In this document: positions 1-7,873 of the stretch, piece by piece
Position numbering within the stretch: position 1 is the first letter of the stretch
Layout: each line of letters starts with the position of its first letter
Assembly (NCBI GenBank): GCA_964452575.1
Contig: CAYVMN010000080.1
Coordinates: 1 to 19,042 of the forward strand
DNA: 19,042 nucleotides
Direction of reading: 5' to 3'
Origin: CAYVMN01 sp964452575
GTDB lineage: Bacteria > Desulfobacterota > DSM-4660 > Desulfatiglandales > Desulfatiglandaceae
Position numbers and translations under genes: made by a program
Notes under the pieces: generated by a model
Database searches by the model: none
Seen by the model: the letters and a program-made list of their open reading frames with translations, nothing else
Told to the model about the DNA's origin: nothing

Positions 1-1318
1 GCTCCGTAGATGAAGAACTCACCTGAATCCCGGAACGCTGGACCTGACCGACCAGGGAGTTTAGATTTTCCGTCATACCCTTTAGGGCTAAAAGGAGATG
101 GCCGGTCTCGTCCTCTGATCTAACATCTACTGTGGCCGTAAAATCCCCCTCGGCAACCTTTTTGGCAATAGTGACGGCCTGTGAAATAGGGGTGCTGATC
201 CTTCTTGCCAACCAGGTCACTATTACAAAGGTTATGAACAGGCCGACAAATGAAAGTGCCAGGACCTTAATCAGGGTATTCCAAATCGGCTCCATTATCT
301 CACGTTGAGACACCCGCATAACAATCGTCCAATCCCCTGTCCCGATCTTGGCTCCCGAAAAGATATAGGTCTCGCCGCCCAAAGGATCGGTCTGTCGGAT
401 CAGAATTGGAGGGCCGGAATGCTCGTAGAAAAGTTCCAGAAGTTTCCTGTAGTCGGTCTCTTCGATATTTCGGGTCATCATACGTTTATCAATCTCAGTC
501 TCTGCCCCCTTCTCTTCCTTGGGGGCCGCCCTTTGGAGTTGGGCAAAGGTTTTTCCGGAGGCCAGTTCCATGGTTGATGAAATGATCCGTCCCTTTCGAC
601 TTAGCAACACAAAGGCAGCCGACCTGTAAGGCTTAATGCCTTTCAAATGGGCATGTATGTCTGTTAGGGCTCGGTCGACACCCGCAATACCCACGAATTT
701 ACCATCTATCTCAATGGGAAAGGTCTGTTCTACGATCATTTTCCCTTCATAAAAGTAAGGTTCGGTAATCATATATTTCTCTTTGCTCGCGGAGAGAAAT
801 TTCTCCTTGCACCCCTGGTAGTAAAGGCTTGTTTCCATGTCAATTAGAGGATTAATCTTTACTTTGCCCTTGTCACTTTGATCAACAAACCAGTAAGGGA
901 GAAAACGGCCGTTCTTATCTAAGCCTTGTCCTTTATGGTGAGATTTTTCCAGATAGGCCTTGTCATCCTGGTCTGCGTTTGGTTCATATCCAAAGTAGGA
1001 ACCTGTAAGCCAGGGATTTTCAAGCAAGATGTTTCTGGCGTACAAAGTCGATGCTTCCCGGTTACCGAAAAGGCCGCTTTTTTCCGCCAGGGCCATTGTC
1101 TTGGCAATCGTTACAGCCTCAAGATTACGTTCGTCGATCTTGCTGGCTATTTCTAGGGTATGGGCCTTTATAATGAGATCGTTATCCTTGATCAAATACC
1201 TGTACATACCTTCCAGAAAGACCGCAAGGATGAGAAGTACCAACAGGGTTACTGTTGAGCAAAAATACAAGACAAGCTTTCCCTTTATACTCCTCGGTAA
1301 TATGCCTCTTTTTTTCAC
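1..1318 (-). CDS. Methyl-accepting chemotaxis protein with Cache sensor and HAMP domain (3' end beyond the window)
   Basis: Reading the minus strand from GTG at 1318-1316 gives 439 open codons that run off the left edge. The start is supported by AGAGGTGA just upstream and by an in-frame TGA two codons before it. The protein has a short basic N-terminus, a membrane segment at about residues 15-37, a large extracytoplasmic region (about 40-345), a second membrane segment (349-369) and a HAMP domain (370-423). The segment around 185-215 (TEPYFYEGKM, then DGKFVGIAGVD) is typical of double-Cache ligand-binding domains. The last residues, SGIQVSSSST, match the beginning of the methyl-accepting helical hairpin of chemoreceptors. 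The conserved signalling tip lies outside the window, so a Cache-HAMP protein with another output is not fully excluded. The ligand cannot be deduced. It follows pgeF by 52 nt on the same strand and may be read through from it. Confidence 0.85.
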   Translation of the reverse strand, partial: MKKRGILPRSIKGKLVLYFCSTVTLLVLLILAVFLEGMYRYLIKDNDLIIKAHTLEIASKIDERNLEAVTIAKTMALAEKSGLFGNREASTLYARNILLENPWLTGSYFGYEPNADQDDKAYLEKSHHKGQGLDKNGRFLPYWFVDQSDKGKVKINPLIDMETSLYYQGCKEKFLSASKEKYMITEPYFYEGKMIVEQTFPIEIDGKFVGIAGVDRALTDIHAHLKGIKPYRSAAFVLLSRKGRIISSTMELASGKTFAQLQRAAPKEEKGAETEIDKRMMTRNIEETDYRKLLELFYEHSGPPILIRQTDPLGGETYIFSGAKIGTGDWTIVMRVSQREIMEPIWNTLIKVLALSFVGLFITFVIVTWLARRISTPISQAVTIAKKVAEGDFTATVDVRSEDETGHLLLALKGMTENLNSLVGQVQRSGIQVSSSSTE

Positions 1319-1370
1319 AATTCACCTCTAATAACATCTTAGATGGTCTCGTAAAAGGCCTCCCAGACCG

Positions 1371-2186
1371 TCACTCCCCGCTGGCCATCTCCTCGTGAAG
1401 GCGGGGAGCGGGAATGATCATAGCCACGGTGGCGAACCGTCCTGTTCTCTCCTCTCCTCTGTAGGAGTAAAACATGTCGGTCCTGCAACGGGTACAGATT
1501 GCGGAAAGCTCGATATTTTCTTCCCTTACCCCTGCCTCCATCAATTGCCAGCAGCTTATGGCCCAGAGATCAAAGTAGTTTTCGCGGACCATGAAACGTT
1601 CAAAACTCTTGGGAAATATCCGCTTGTGGCTTACGAATTCAGCGCAGCAGGGTCCCAGGGAAGGCCCGATGGCAGCCAGCATGTCTGCTGAGTTGCACCC
1701 AAACTCCTCGCCCATCCGGGCTATGACCCGGCCCAGGATGTTTCGGACACTTCCCCGCCAGCCGCAGTGGACATTTGCCAGCACCCTTTGCTCAGGGTCG
1801 AAGAGGATAACGCCCTGGCAGTCGGCCTGTTTGACCATAAGGGCGATAAATGGCATCTCTGTTATGATCGCGTCTGCCCTGGGAGTGTGGCCCCGGCCTT
1901 TAAGGTACTCCTTTCCCAGGACCATGATTTGCGCGCGGTGCGACTGGTCCATAAAGACCAGGCGCTCCGCGCCCATGATATTCTTGATCATGCGTAGATT
2001 TTTCTTCACATTTCTATTGAGATCACCCACACTGTAACTCGTATTGAGGCCGTGAAAAGGGGGACTGCTTTCCCCACCCCTGCGCGTAAAGACACTGTGT
2101 ATAAGGTGTGGAATGGTTGAAAGTCTCGGGTAACGGAAATATCTTATCCCTTCATTGACCCACAGGTGGTCAGACGGTCTGAGCAT
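1371..2186 (-). CDS. pgeF: Purine nucleoside phosphorylase / polyphenol oxidase family protein (PgeF, YfiH)
   Basis: The 271-residue product belongs to the YfiH/PgeF (DUF152, 'laccase domain') family. Members have been reported to phosphorolyse or deaminate purine nucleosides, and E. coli YfiH has been linked to correcting peptidoglycan precursors. Visible signatures are VFTRRGG (32-38), the predicted metal ligands His83 in DQSH, Cys123 in QADCQG and His140 in VHCGWRG, and GPSLGPCC (174-181). The open frame continues upstream to a GTG at 2318, but that extension (44 residues) runs through the 3' part of the SRP RNA and is not typical of the family, so I place the start at ATG 2186. No good ribosome binding site is seen there, and the exact start remains uncertain. 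QSH replaces the more usual QVH around the first histidine. The gene lies between the SRP RNA and the chemoreceptor, all on one strand. Confidence 0.88.
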   Translation of the reverse strand: MLRPSDHLWVNEGIRYFRYPRLSTIPHLIHSVFTRRGGESSPPFHGLNTSYSVGDLNRNVKKNLRMIKNIMGAERLVFMDQSHRAQIMVLGKEYLKGRGHTPRADAIITEMPFIALMVKQADCQGVILFDPEQRVLANVHCGWRGSVRNILGRVIARMGEEFGCNSADMLAAIGPSLGPCCAEFVSHKRIFPKSFERFMVRENYFDLWAISCWQLMEAGVREENIELSAICTRCRTDMFYSYRGEERTGRFATVAMIIPAPRLHEEMASGE

Positions 2187-2247
2187 GCGGATTTTTGGGG
2201 AGTTTTCTAACAGGGAAAGCAATGGTTGGTGAGGACTTGTCTGGGGT

Positions 2248-2522
2248 CCTTGGCCGTGCATCCTTATTCGAACCGTGACCGGGAAGGCCCCGCAATCCGG
2301 AGGAATGAGACAGATCACATCACGACACAGACTCTCTTATTTACCGCTGCTTCCTCCCGGACCTGACGGGGTTCATAAGCGTCTGTCACGTGAGGTCCAG
2401 CTCCTCTCCAAAGACGGCAAAGACTCGACCCGAATCAAGGTTCTCCTGAAGGACTTTCAATCCCGCATGAGCGGATTTCGGGTTGCAGGGCACCGCTAGC
2501 TCCCCATCTAGCACGACCAAGG
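2248..2522 (-). ncRNA. ffs: Signal recognition particle RNA, large bacterial type with Alu domain
   Basis: On the minus strand, positions 2367-2344 hold the near-invariant SRP domain IV (GTCAGGTCCGGGAGGAAGC and following), followed by GGTAA. It is flanked by arms that fold back: CTTAT with ATAAG, then CACG..ACAGAC with GTCTGT..CGTG. About 120 nt upstream, the 5' part (GTGCTAG, GGGGAG, TAGCGGTGCCCTG, AATCCGCT, TTGAA) matches from memory the Alu domain of the Bacillus subtilis scRNA. The termini 2522-2511 and 2259-2248 pair over 12 bp (one G-U), and CCTT-G-ATTCG just inside may pair with CGAATAAGG. This gives about 275 nt, as expected for the large form and far above the roughly 110 nt of E. 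coli 4.5S RNA. The RNA binds Ffh for co-translational membrane targeting. The ends are set by pairing and are approximate. Confidence 0.92.
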
Positions 2523-2533
2523 GCTTTAGAGAT

Positions 2534-2815
2534 TTATCGTTCTATGTCCACCCTTTCTTTGAGCTCCTTGCCCACCTTGAAAAAGGGGAGTTTCTTGCGA
2601 GATACCTCTATCACCTCGCCCGTCTTGGGGTTTCTCCCCTTATAACCCTCATATCGTTTCACCTTAAAACTGCCGAGACCTCTGATCTCCACTCTTTCCC
2701 CTCTTATAAGGGCCTTTTCCATGTCTCCGAAGACCGTATTGACCACCTCTTCGGCCTTCTTAATGGGCAGATTCTCCTCTTTGGCAAGGGCCTCTATTAA
2801 TTGAGATTTATTCAT
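2534..2815 (-). CDS. HU/IHF-family nucleoid DNA-binding protein
   Basis: The 93-residue product has the full length of the HU/IHF family: MNKSQLIEALA at the N-terminus, the core RGLGSFKVK (about 45-53), and GRNPKTGE (60-67), which lies at the tip of the DNA-intercalating beta arm with its conserved proline. Such proteins act as dimers that bend DNA and organise the nucleoid. IHF-beta genes commonly sit next to rpsA in Proteobacteria, and this gene is near cmk-rpsA but on the opposite strand, so it may be an IHF-beta or a generic HU. The two cannot be separated by eye. ATG at 2815 has GAGAGG 6-7 nt upstream. A promoter-like sequence lies at 2842-2871. The SRP RNA begins only 11 nt after the stop codon. 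Confidence 0.95.
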   Translation of the reverse strand: MNKSQLIEALAKEENLPIKKAEEVVNTVFGDMEKALIRGERVEIRGLGSFKVKRYEGYKGRNPKTGEVIEVSRKKLPFFKVGKELKERVDIER

Positions 2816-2841
2816 GGGTTTCCTCTCTCAAAAGGTGGAAC

Positions 2842-2871
2842 AATATAAACATTTACCTGGACAGGACGCAA
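2842..2871 (-). promoter_or_regulatory. Candidate sigma-70-type promoter for the HU gene
   Basis: On the minus strand TTGCGT (2871-2866) and TATATT (2847-2842) are separated by 18 nt and lie about 27 nt upstream of the HU start codon. The -10 box is close to consensus and the -35 box is moderate. This is a pattern match only. It could also drive the SRP RNA, since no obvious separate promoter is seen in the 11-nt gap behind HU. Confidence 0.35.
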
Positions 2872-2963
2872 AATAGCTGATCGGATTTCTCAAGTCAAGA
2901 CTAAAACAGCGAAAAAGGGTCAGACAAGGGAAAAACCGCTGGTACCCCCCGCCCCCAATCAAG

Positions 2964-2992
2964 TTTACTTTTCAAGGCCCCTGGGTTATAAG
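2964..2992 (+). promoter_or_regulatory. Candidate sigma-70-type promoter for hisC-cmk
   Basis: TTTACT (2964-2969) and TATAAG (2987-2992) are separated by exactly 17 nt. A start near 3000 would leave a leader of about 36 nt before the hisC ATG at 3036. It lies in the divergent gap between the HU gene and hisC, where a promoter is expected. No leader peptide rich in histidine codons is seen, so a his-type attenuator is unlikely. Confidence 0.45.
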
Positions 2993-3035
2993 ATCAGTCA
3001 TTTGGATTAGCGAAAGCCGGGCAGGAGTGGTTATT

Positions 3036-4157
3036 ATGAGAAGATTGATTCGGGAGGGTGTAGAGGACCTGGTGCCCTATCCCCCTGGAAAACCAATAGA
3101 GGAGCTTGAAAGGGAACTGGGTATCGTGGGATCCATCAAACTGGCCTCCAACGAAAACCCATTGGGGCCCTCTCCCCTGGCCGTAAGCGCCATCATGGAT
3201 AAGGTCCATACCCTCAACCGCTATCCCGACGGAAGCGGCTATTACCTCAAGAAAAAGATCGGAGGGAAGTACAACGTTCCAACTGATCAGATCATACTGG
3301 GGAATGGATCAAATGAGCTTATCGAACTCTTGATTCGAACATTCCTGTCGGCGGGAGAGCATGCAGTCCAGGCCTTCCCCACCTTCCTTGTATACGAAAA
3401 GATCGTAAAGGGGGCCGGGGGCAAGATGACTTCTGTCCCCCTGATAGATTTCAGGGTAGATCTGGAGGGGATGGCCAGGGCAATTGGACCTGAGACCAAG
3501 ATCGTATTCCTCAATAACCCGAATAATCCCACGGGTTCGGCTGCTTCAAAGGAGGAGATAAAGGCCTTTTTGGGTGGAATTCCGGATGATGTGATCGTTG
3601 CCCTTGATGAGGCATACATAGAGTTTGTATCGGATGATTCTGTTTCTACGGGACTGGAACTGCTAGAGGGGCGGCCGCTGCTATTTGTCCTCCGGACCTT
3701 TTCCAAGCTATATGGCCTGGCCGGGCTCAGGATCGGTTACGGGTTTGGATCGAGGGAGGTCATTGAGTATATGAACCGAGTGAGGCAGCCTTTCAATGCC
3801 AATGCCCTGGCACAGGCGGCCGCCGCTGCAGCCCTGGATGACTCTGCGTTTATCTCCAGGACTCTCAGTACCATAAGAGAGGGACTTCAATACCTGTACC
3901 AAAAGCTCGATGAACTGGGTATTGAATATGTCCCCACCCAGGCCAATTTTTTTCTCATTAAGGTGCCAATGGGCGGTAGGAAGACCTACGAATTGATGCT
4001 GAAGGAAGGAGTCATTGCAAGGGCGATGGATAGCTTTGGGCTTCCGGACCATATCCGGATAAATGTTGGCCTTCCAGAAGAGAATATGCGGTTCATCGGG
4101 GCACTCAAAAAGGTATTGGCTCCCACCTCAAATTTGGTGCTTAAGGGGAATGACTGA
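3036..4157 (+). CDS. hisC: Histidinol-phosphate aminotransferase
   Basis: The 373-residue product is a fold-type I PLP enzyme of the HisC family, which converts imidazole-acetol phosphate and glutamate to histidinol phosphate and 2-oxoglutarate. Visible signatures are KLASNENPLGPSP near the N-terminus, NNPNNPTG (160-167), DEAYIEF (191-197) and TFSKLYGLAGLRIGYG, in which Lys224 should form the Schiff base with PLP. The open frame begins at GTG 3027, but AGGAG at 3023-3027 is spaced 8 nt from ATG 3036, which I take as the start. No other his genes are in the window. In related bacteria hisC-like aminotransferases next to cmk may also act on aromatic amino acids, which cannot be decided here. 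The 3' end overlaps cmk by 8 nt, so the two are co-translated. Confidence 0.95.
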   Translation: MRRLIREGVEDLVPYPPGKPIEELERELGIVGSIKLASNENPLGPSPLAVSAIMDKVHTLNRYPDGSGYYLKKKIGGKYNVPTDQIILGNGSNELIELLIRTFLSAGEHAVQAFPTFLVYEKIVKGAGGKMTSVPLIDFRVDLEGMARAIGPETKIVFLNNPNNPTGSAASKEEIKAFLGGIPDDVIVALDEAYIEFVSDDSVSTGLELLEGRPLLFVLRTFSKLYGLAGLRIGYGFGSREVIEYMNRVRQPFNANALAQAAAAAALDDSAFISRTLSTIREGLQYLYQKLDELGIEYVPTQANFFLIKVPMGGRKTYELMLKEGVIARAMDSFGLPDHIRINVGLPEENMRFIGALKKVLAPTSNLVLKGND

Positions 4158-4857
4158 TGTAATAACCATTGATGGGCCTGCCGGCTCGGGTAAAAGCACC
4201 GTTAGCCGGATGCTCGCATTAAAGCTCAATTTCTTGTATCTCGACACAGGGGCTATGTACCGGGCCGTTGCACTGGCGTCAAAACGGCAAGGTATCGATC
4301 CCCGCGACGAAAAGGGGTTAGGTGAGCTTTGTAAATCACTTGACCTTCACTTCAATACCGGTGAAGGATCTCCCAGATTGTTCCTGGGGAACGAGGACAT
4401 ATCCACTGCCATTAGAGGTTCTGAGATGGACATGCTGGCCTCGGAGATCTCTGCGGCAAGAGAGGTGAGAGAGGCCATGGTGTCTCTTCAACGGAAGATG
4501 GCGGAGGGGACCAATATCATCGCCGAAGGAAGAGACATGGGAACGGTGGCCTTTCCAGAAGCGGGGCATAAGTTTTTCCTTACGGCATCCCATGAAACAA
4601 GGGCAGACCGAAGATATAAGGAAAGGCTGGAGCGAGGGGAATCGGTTTCGAGGGAGAGGGTGGAGGCGGAACTACAAAAGAGAGACTGCCAGGACAAAAC
4701 GCGATCCCTTTCTCCCTTGAGGCCAGCAAAGGATGCCATTATAATCGATTCTACCGGTTTAACGCCCGAAGAGGTGATTGAGGAAATATGGTGTCAACTT
4801 GCGGGGAGCCAGAACAGCAAAGGCTCTCCTTGTCCAGATTTATTAAATAAGTGTTGA
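4150..4857 (+). CDS. cmk: Cytidylate kinase
   Basis: The 235-residue product phosphorylates CMP and dCMP with ATP to give the diphosphates. It begins MTDVITIDGPAGSGKST, with the P-loop at about residues 9-17, then FLYLDTGAMYRAVAL (28-42), AEGRDMGTVAFP with the conserved Gly-Arg-Asp, and HKFFLTAS followed by the arginine-rich lid (RADRRYKER). Length fits the family. The reading frame is open upstream to 4063, but the family N-terminus fixes the start at ATG 4150, inside the last codons of hisC. AAGGGG lies very close (about 1 nt) to this ATG, so translation is probably coupled to hisC. The stop overlaps the -35 box of the proposed rpsA promoter. The cmk-rpsA order is conserved in many Proteobacteria. 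Confidence 0.96.
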   Translation: MTDVITIDGPAGSGKSTVSRMLALKLNFLYLDTGAMYRAVALASKRQGIDPRDEKGLGELCKSLDLHFNTGEGSPRLFLGNEDISTAIRGSEMDMLASEISAAREVREAMVSLQRKMAEGTNIIAEGRDMGTVAFPEAGHKFFLTASHETRADRRYKERLERGESVSRERVEAELQKRDCQDKTRSLSPLRPAKDAIIIDSTGLTPEEVIEEIWCQLAGSQNSKGSPCPDLLNKC

Positions 4858-4882
4858 ACTAACGAATAGTCTTTGATATAGA
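4854..4882 (+). promoter_or_regulatory. Candidate sigma-70-type promoter for rpsA
   Basis: TTGAAC (4854-4859) and TATAGA (4877-4882) are separated by 17 nt and overlap the cmk stop codon. They would give a leader of about 50 nt before the rpsA ATG. Each box matches four of six consensus positions. rpsA often has its own promoter in addition to readthrough from cmk. Confidence 0.4.
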
Positions 4883-4937
4883 TTATAACTTGAGGGATTT
4901 CTTTGGGGCAAATCCATGGAGGGGGGTATTCAGGTTA

Positions 4938-6902
4938 ATGGAAAAACAAACAAACAACGCAACCCAAGAGGCAATTATTGAGACTCAAAGTTCGGGCACA
5001 GGGATTGATGGGGAACCGCAACCTGCCTTACATGGGGCAGAAAGGAACACGGCTGTTGCTCCTGGTGAAAGCGGGGAGGAAGATGCGCAGGAAAGCGATA
5101 ATTTCACAAAGTTGTATGAAGAAAGCCTCAGGAGTATCCAGGAGGGAGAGGTCCTCAGGGGGGAGATTGTTCAAATAGACAAGGAGTTTGTGCTGGTAGA
5201 TATCGGATACAAGTCAGAGGGCCAGATACGACTCAATGAGTTTATAGACTCGGCAGGGAATTTGACAGCCAAGGTGGGCGACAGGATAGACGTCCTCTTG
5301 GAGAGGAGAGAGGATGATGAGGGTGTGATCAGGCTCTCCAAGGAAAAGGCCGCTAAGATCAAGGTCTGGGATAAGATCAAGGATATCTATGAGAACAACG
5401 GGACTATCAAGGGTAGGATCACCTCCAGGGTCAAGGGGGGGTTGGCCGTTGATATCGGCCTTCAGGCCTTCTTGCCAGGCTCTCAGGTCGACCTGAGGCC
5501 GGTGAGGGATATGGATGCCTTGGTAGACACCGAACATGAATTCAAGATAGTTAAATATAACAAGCGTCGGGGCAATATAGTGCTCTCCCGTAGGGCCGTG
5601 CTGGAGGGGGAACGGATGGCGCTCAGGGAGAAGACTCTCAATCGAATTCAGGAAGGAACGATTCTCCGGGGAACAGTCAAGAATATTACCGATTACGGAT
5701 TATTTATTGATCTGGGTGGTATCGATGGCCTTGTCCATATCACCGACATGTCCTGGGGAAGGGTGGGGCACCCTTCGGAGGTGCAACAGATTGGAGATGA
5801 GATCTCTGTCAAGGTCTTGAATTTTGACAAGGCTAGGGAGAGGGTATCCCTGGGTATCAAACAGCTGACACCTGATCCGTGGAGTAATGCCGAAGAGAAA
5901 TACCCCATTGGCGTGAGAATAACAGGGCGTGTGGTTAGCCTGACAGACTACGGGGCATTTGTGGAAGTGGAAGAAGGGGTGGAGGGATTAATTCATGTCT
6001 CCGAGATGTCTTGGACCAGAAAGATAAGACATCCCTCACAGGTCTTGAGCGTTGGCGACACGGTGGCCGCCATGGTATTGAACATTGATGTTGCCAGGAA
6101 GCGGATCTCGCTGGGTATGAAGCAGGTGGAACCCAACCCGTGGGATGTTATTGAAGAGAAGTACCCTGTAGGCACAACAATAGAGGGAAAAATAAAGAAC
6201 ATCACGGATTTTGGAGTCTTTATAGGGATTGATGAAGGTATTGACGGTCTTGTGCATATTTCTGATATCTCATGGACCAAGAGGATAAGACATCCCTCAG
6301 AGGTTTACAGGAAGGGGCAGGAAGTTCAGGCGGTGGTCTTGAACATTGACAAGCATAGTGAGCGTTTTTCGCTTGGCATCAAGCAGTTGACACCAGATCC
6401 ATGGGATGAGATTCCAGAAAAATACAGGCCTGGAACCCGAGTAACCGGCACCGTGACCAACGTGACAGACTTTGGCCTTTTTCTTGAACTGGAAGAGGGC
6501 ATAGAGGGCCTGATTCACATATCCGAGATATCTGCTGACAAACGGGGAAACCCCATGTCGCGATTTCAGGTTGATGATGTGATTCAGGCCAAGGTAATCA
6601 ATGTATCCCGGGAAGAAAAGAAGATCGGCCTTTCGATCCGAAAGCTGGAAGAGAGCAGTGAAAAGGAAATCCTGAAGAGCTATCTGAATAGCCACCAAGA
6701 GGCCACCTCAAATCTGGGAGAGCTTCTGAGGGAAGAGATGATGAACTTACAACAGCATGCCCTCTCAGTGGGCCTTGAGTCGGAAAGGGAAACAGGGGCA
6801 AAGGCGGCCCGGGAATCTGAGTCTAAAGAGCCCGCCGTAACAGACAGGGGATCCGAGGAATTGAACGAGCCAGTGGGGCCCAAAGGTTCCAGAGGAGTCT
6901 AG
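4938..6902 (+). CDS. rpsA: 30S ribosomal protein S1
   Basis: The 654-residue product carries six S1 RNA-binding repeats, at roughly residues 70-137, 153-220, 239-309, 324-396, 411-483 and 498-570. Repeats 3-6 are the most regular (NITDYGLFIDL, LTDYGAFVEV, NITDFGVFIGI, NVTDFGLFLEL, each followed by GL(V/I)H(I/V)). The first two are divergent, as in E. coli S1, where they anchor the protein to the ribosome. S1 helps recruit structured or weak-SD mRNAs to the 30S subunit. The protein exceeds the 557 residues of E. coli S1 because of an acidic, Gln/Thr-rich leader of about 55 residues and a charged tail of about 80. The frame is open back to TTG 4890, but ATG 4938 begins the plausible protein (MEKQTNNA), with GGAGG (4918-4922) rather far upstream. 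Confidence 0.96.
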   Translation: MEKQTNNATQEAIIETQSSGTGIDGEPQPALHGAERNTAVAPGESGEEDAQESDNFTKLYEESLRSIQEGEVLRGEIVQIDKEFVLVDIGYKSEGQIRLNEFIDSAGNLTAKVGDRIDVLLERREDDEGVIRLSKEKAAKIKVWDKIKDIYENNGTIKGRITSRVKGGLAVDIGLQAFLPGSQVDLRPVRDMDALVDTEHEFKIVKYNKRRGNIVLSRRAVLEGERMALREKTLNRIQEGTILRGTVKNITDYGLFIDLGGIDGLVHITDMSWGRVGHPSEVQQIGDEISVKVLNFDKARERVSLGIKQLTPDPWSNAEEKYPIGVRITGRVVSLTDYGAFVEVEEGVEGLIHVSEMSWTRKIRHPSQVLSVGDTVAAMVLNIDVARKRISLGMKQVEPNPWDVIEEKYPVGTTIEGKIKNITDFGVFIGIDEGIDGLVHISDISWTKRIRHPSEVYRKGQEVQAVVLNIDKHSERFSLGIKQLTPDPWDEIPEKYRPGTRVTGTVTNVTDFGLFLELEEGIEGLIHISEISADKRGNPMSRFQVDDVIQAKVINVSREEKKIGLSIRKLEESSEKEILKSYLNSHQEATSNLGELLREEMMNLQQHALSVGLESERETGAKAARESESKEPAVTDRGSEELNEPVGPKGSRGV

Positions 6903-6962
6903 ACAACCTGAGGAGAAGCCATTACGGCGCACGAACAGAGGATCGGCCCCCAAGACCACGAA

Positions 6963-7850
6963 ATGGCGAAAAAAAGGCATACGATTTTGACAGTCCTTGT
7001 GGTCCTTTTGGTCGTTGCCCTCATACTGGGTGGCAGCATGATCCTCTTTCTTAAGCTATTTGGGGTCTCATCGGGCCTTACATTTAATGAGAAGATCGGG
7101 GTAATTCCAATCGATGGCACCATAACAAGTGCCCAAGATATCACATCCCAACTGCTTAAGTTCAAGAAGGACGAAGGAATAAGGGCGATCATCCTGAGGA
7201 TAAATTCACCAGGTGGAGCAGTGGCGCCAGCCCAGGAGATCTATCGGGAGGTCGAAAAGACCGTCCCAGTCAAGAGGGTCATTGCATCAATGGGCACTGT
7301 GGCCGCATCGGGCGGATACTACGCAGCCGCATCGGCAGACAAGATCGTGGCATCTCCCGGTACCATTACCGGCAGCATCGGGGTAATTTTGCAGTTTATC
7401 CAGCTCGAGGGCCTCCTTGAAAAGATAGGAGTCCAGTTTGAGGTCCTGAAGAGCGGCGAGTTCAAAGACATCGGTTTCCCCGACAGGAAGTTGACCAAAC
7501 GGGATAGGGAGGTCCTGAATGCCCTGATACAGGATATCCAGGAGCAGTTTGTGAAAGGGGTGGCCAAGGGCAGGAATCTGGCCGTGGAAAAGGTCCGCAA
7601 GATTGCTGACGGCCGCGTCTTTACAGGTGCCCAGGCCAAGGAACTGGGCCTAGTCGATGTCCTGGGTAATTTTCAAGACGCCGTGGAACTTGCCAAGGAA
7701 TCGGCCGGTATCAAAGGAGATGTGACCCTCGTCTATAGCAAGAAGAGCAAGCTGGAGCTATTAGACCTATTACTGGAAAGTGCAAGCCGATCCATCCTCA
7801 AATTGCTCCAGGGCACGAAGACAACTATAGAATATCGGTGGAGCGGCTGA
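6963..7850 (+). CDS. sppA: Signal peptide peptidase SppA, short form (S49 family)
   Basis: The 295-residue product is a membrane-anchored serine protease that degrades signal peptides left after secretion. One N-terminal membrane segment (about 8-34) is followed by one S49 domain: INSPGGAV (80-87), MGTVAASGGYY with predicted nucleophile Ser116, then SGEFKDIG with the general base Lys168. Length matches the short bacterial form, not the 67-kDa duplicated E. coli protein. ATG 6963 lacks a good ribosome binding site. In contrast AGGAG (6911-6915) stands 5 nt before an in-frame ATT at 6921, which would add 14 residues, and a stop codon lies in frame at 6909, so initiation at ATT is possible. It follows rpsA by 60 nt and probably shares its transcript. 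Confidence 0.93.
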   Translation: MAKKRHTILTVLVVLLVVALILGGSMILFLKLFGVSSGLTFNEKIGVIPIDGTITSAQDITSQLLKFKKDEGIRAIILRINSPGGAVAPAQEIYREVEKTVPVKRVIASMGTVAASGGYYAAASADKIVASPGTITGSIGVILQFIQLEGLLEKIGVQFEVLKSGEFKDIGFPDRKLTKRDREVLNALIQDIQEQFVKGVAKGRNLAVEKVRKIADGRVFTGAQAKELGLVDVLGNFQDAVELAKESAGIKGDVTLVYSKKSKLELLDLLLESASRSILKLLQGTKTTIEYRWSG

Positions 7851-7873
7851 TCATCGGTTCGTAGCGTCCTGGG

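Noticed and set aside
305..577. 90-codon plus-strand frame
   Set aside because: It is antisense to the chemoreceptor, whose minus-strand frame is open for all 439 codons and has recognisable domains.
1591..2037. 148-codon plus-strand frame
   Set aside because: It is a shadow of pgeF, which has clear family motifs on the opposite strand.
2275..2499. 74-codon plus-strand frame
   Set aside because: It is antisense to the SRP RNA, whose conserved structure explains the sequence.
5650..6640. Repeated DNA blocks that could suggest a repeat array
   Set aside because: They are the coding sequence of S1 repeats 3-6. Spacing and variation follow protein domains, and there are no identical CRISPR-like repeats.
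6297..6698. 133-codon minus-strand frame
   Set aside because: It is antisense to rpsA S1 repeats and shows no protein-like features.
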